A stretch of 5,191 nt of DNA, taken from NCBI GenBank assembly GCA_903881265.1, contig CAIRSV010000260.1, positions 1 through 5,191 on the forward strand. The letters run 5' to 3'. The number at the start of each line of letters is the position of its first letter. Position 1 is the first letter of the stretch. The DNA comes from an uncultured Bacteroidota bacterium. Its GTDB lineage: Bacteria > Bacteroidota > Bacteroidia > Chitinophagales > Chitinophagaceae. The notes under the pieces were generated by a model that was not told where the DNA came from, made no database searches, and saw only the letters and a program-made list of their open reading frames with translations. Positions 3,989 through 5,191 of the stretch are shown piece after piece. A program made the position numbers and the translations under genes.

Positions 3989-4981
3989 TTAGTCCATAAT
4001 AAACGGATAATTTTCGTCGGTGTATATGTCCTTGTAGACTTCACTCACGTCGGGATACGGCGAATTTTCTGCAAATTCTACAGCATCATCCACTTCGGCT
4101 TTGACCTTATCATTAATAGCTTCAATTTCTTCTTCTGTCGCATATTGTTTGTCTAGTATCACCTTGAGTACATATTCGATTGGATCTTTTTCTTTATACT
4201 CTTCTAGCTCTTCTTTTGTTCTATACTTCGCAGGATCACTCATACTATGACCTTTGTAACGATAGGTTTTAATTTCAAGCAAGGTTGGACCTTCTCCGTT
4301 TCTTGCTCTGCGCACCGCGCGCTCAATACCTTCATGCACGGCTTCGGGGCTCATTCCATCGACACTGTCGCCGGGCATATCGTAGGCATCTGCAAATTTA
4401 TAGATGTCTAAAACATTGCTCGTACGTTCAACGGAGGTGCCCATTGCATAATAATTATTCTCACAAATAAAAATCACAGGAAGTTTCCATGTCATCGCCA
4501 TATTAAAGGTTTCATGCAGAATCCCTTGACGAGCTGCCCCGTCACCGAAGAAGCAGATAGTAACCGCATCACTGCCATTGTATTGCTCTGCAAAGGCGAT
4601 ACCGGCTCCGAGTCCGATTTGACCTCCTACAATTCCATGACCACCGAAAAATTTCTTTTCTTTTGAAAAGAAGTGCATACTTCCACCCTTTCCTTTTGTG
4701 CAGCCTGTTGCTTTACCGTATAATTCGGCCATACACTCACGAGAGCTGATACCTTTGGCAATAGCCAATCCATGATCTCTATACGCAGTGATCATATTGT
4801 CATCATCGCGAATAGCGGTCATACAACCTGCACTCACAGCTTCCTGACCGATATACAGATGACAGAATCCTCTGATCTTCTGCATGCCATAGAGTTGGCC
4901 AGTCTTCTCTTCAAATTTTCGTTGAAGAAGCATTATCTCATACCAATATAAATAGGTCTCTTTACCGAATGTTGTCGTCAC
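3989..4981 (-). CDS. pdhA: Pyruvate dehydrogenase E1 component, alpha subunit
   Basis: PdhA forms, with the E1 beta subunit, the thiamine-diphosphate-dependent decarboxylase of the pyruvate dehydrogenase complex. The complex converts pyruvate to acetyl-CoA in the cytoplasm. The 330-residue length is normal for a split E1 alpha. Visible marks are RGFCHLYIGQEA (37-48), YRDHG (67-71), GKGGSMH (97-103), GGHGIVGGQIGLGAG (113-127) and the thiamine motif GDG (146-148) to NN (175-176). The active-site loop YRYKGHSMSDP (240-250) follows; it corresponds to the regulated loop of the mitochondrial enzyme, but no kinase is implied here. The start is a GTG, which gives the expected short lead MTTTFGKETYLYWYE. 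An in-frame TAG at 5012-5014 limits extension, and the first ATG (codon 17) would cut conserved sequence. No E1 beta, E2 or E3 gene is in the window. The gene converges on the lipoprotein gene, and I see no strong terminator for it. Confidence 0.97.
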   Translation of the reverse strand: MTTTFGKETYLYWYEIMLLQRKFEEKTGQLYGMQKIRGFCHLYIGQEAVSAGCMTAIRDDDNMITAYRDHGLAIAKGISSRECMAELYGKATGCTKGKGGSMHFFSKEKKFFGGHGIVGGQIGLGAGIAFAEQYNGSDAVTICFFGDGAARQGILHETFNMAMTWKLPVIFICENNYYAMGTSVERTSNVLDIYKFADAYDMPGDSVDGMSPEAVHEGIERAVRRARNGEGPTLLEIKTYRYKGHSMSDPAKYRTKEELEEYKEKDPIEYVLKVILDKQYATEEEIEAINDKVKAEVDDAVEFAENSPYPDVSEVYKDIYTDENYPFIMD

Positions 4982-5014
4982 GTGTTCGAATTTTAGGTGA
5001 CGAAGATAAGGCTA

Positions 5015-5050
5015 ATTTGATAATTTGCCGATGTGATGATTTGATAATTT
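5015..5050. repeat. AT-rich direct repeat, 24-base period, upstream of pdhA
   Basis: ATTTGATAATTT occurs at 5015-5026 and again at 5039-5050, separated by GCCGATGTGATG. AT-rich intergenic repeats of this type, built from TTTGATAATTT-like words, are familiar from Bacteroidota genomes (from memory). The repeat lies 34 bases upstream of the pdhA start and could affect its promoter, or be a simple slippage product. Confidence 0.5.
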
Positions 5051-5060
5051 AGGAATTCAT

Positions 5061-5191
5061 TTAGATCGATGCCATTCGTTTTGTTTTATAGCCCCAGACG
5101 TATGAAACACCGAGTCGAATACTGACGCTGTCAATCATGATGTTCAAATTTCAATTCAATTGGTACAATGCCAACTTACCAAGATCAAATC
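5061..5191 (-). pseudogene. 3' end of a possible outer-membrane protein gene with in-frame TGA
   Basis: The minus-strand frame entering from the right edge reads FDLGKLALYQLN, then TGA (5151-5153). It continues as NLNIMIDSVSIRLGVSYVW and GYKTKRMASI to a TAA at 5061-5063. The alternating hydrophobic and aromatic strand SIRLGVSYVWGY near a C-terminus looks like the last strand of a beta-barrel. A single TGG-to-TGA change would account for the break, since tryptophan fits between LN and NL. Either the gene is a recent pseudogene, or it truly ends at the TGA, or the base is a sequencing error. Only about 42 codons are visible, so the family cannot be named. It is on the same strand as pdhA and about 80 bases upstream of it. 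Confidence 0.4.

Noticed and set aside
4285..4470. Plus-strand open frame of 61 codons inside pdhA
   Set aside because: It is opposite the strongly conserved pdhA sequence, and its arginine-rich product is a codon-shadow artefact.

Overview
The window looks like chromosomal DNA from a Bacteroidota bacterium, most likely a member of Sphingobacteriales (Sphingobacterium or a close relative). The evidence is low-GC DNA, A-rich leaders without Shine-Dalgarno sequences, promoter-like sites of the TTG-n20-TAnnTTTG type, lipoproteins with a short Bacteroidota-style signal, a six-fold YxSQA repeat protein of the DUF6150 kind, and a stand-alone PdhA of the Bacteroidota type. The genus is inference.

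Left part (1-1444): a gene-free stretch holds a REP-like hairpin, two further stem-loops and a strong intrinsic terminator. It is followed by a small leaderless zinc metallopeptidase (364-900) and a 63-residue single-pass membrane protein (999-1190). A second copy of the REP-like hairpin follows, with a partial tandem duplication beside it. That block is flanked by an imperfect duplicate of the 3' end of the membrane-protein gene. No transposase or integrase is visible.

Middle part (1445-3855): an exported archaemetzincin-like metalloprotease lipoprotein and a secreted 13-residue-repeat protein lie 10 bases apart and are probably co-transcribed. A gene-free stretch of about 520 bases follows. 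It carries two copies of a 42-base promoter-like module 350 bases apart, with stable hairpins between them; the second copy sits just upstream of a small XRE-type regulator. The first copy could drive a non-coding RNA. A small lipoprotein gene with its own promoter-like site and intrinsic terminator closes this part.

Right part (3854-5191, minus strand): pdhA encodes the E1-alpha subunit of pyruvate dehydrogenase, the one clear housekeeping gene, and converges on the lipoprotein gene. After its stop comes a short in-frame open frame of uncertain status. Upstream of pdhA are a 24-base-period AT-rich repeat and, at the window edge, the apparent 3' end of an envelope-protein gene broken by an in-frame TGA.

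Overall this reads as a small accessory patch beside a core metabolic gene. Two unrelated zinc metallopeptidases, a secreted repeat protein, a regulator and repeat debris cluster there. No sequence feature proves that they act together.
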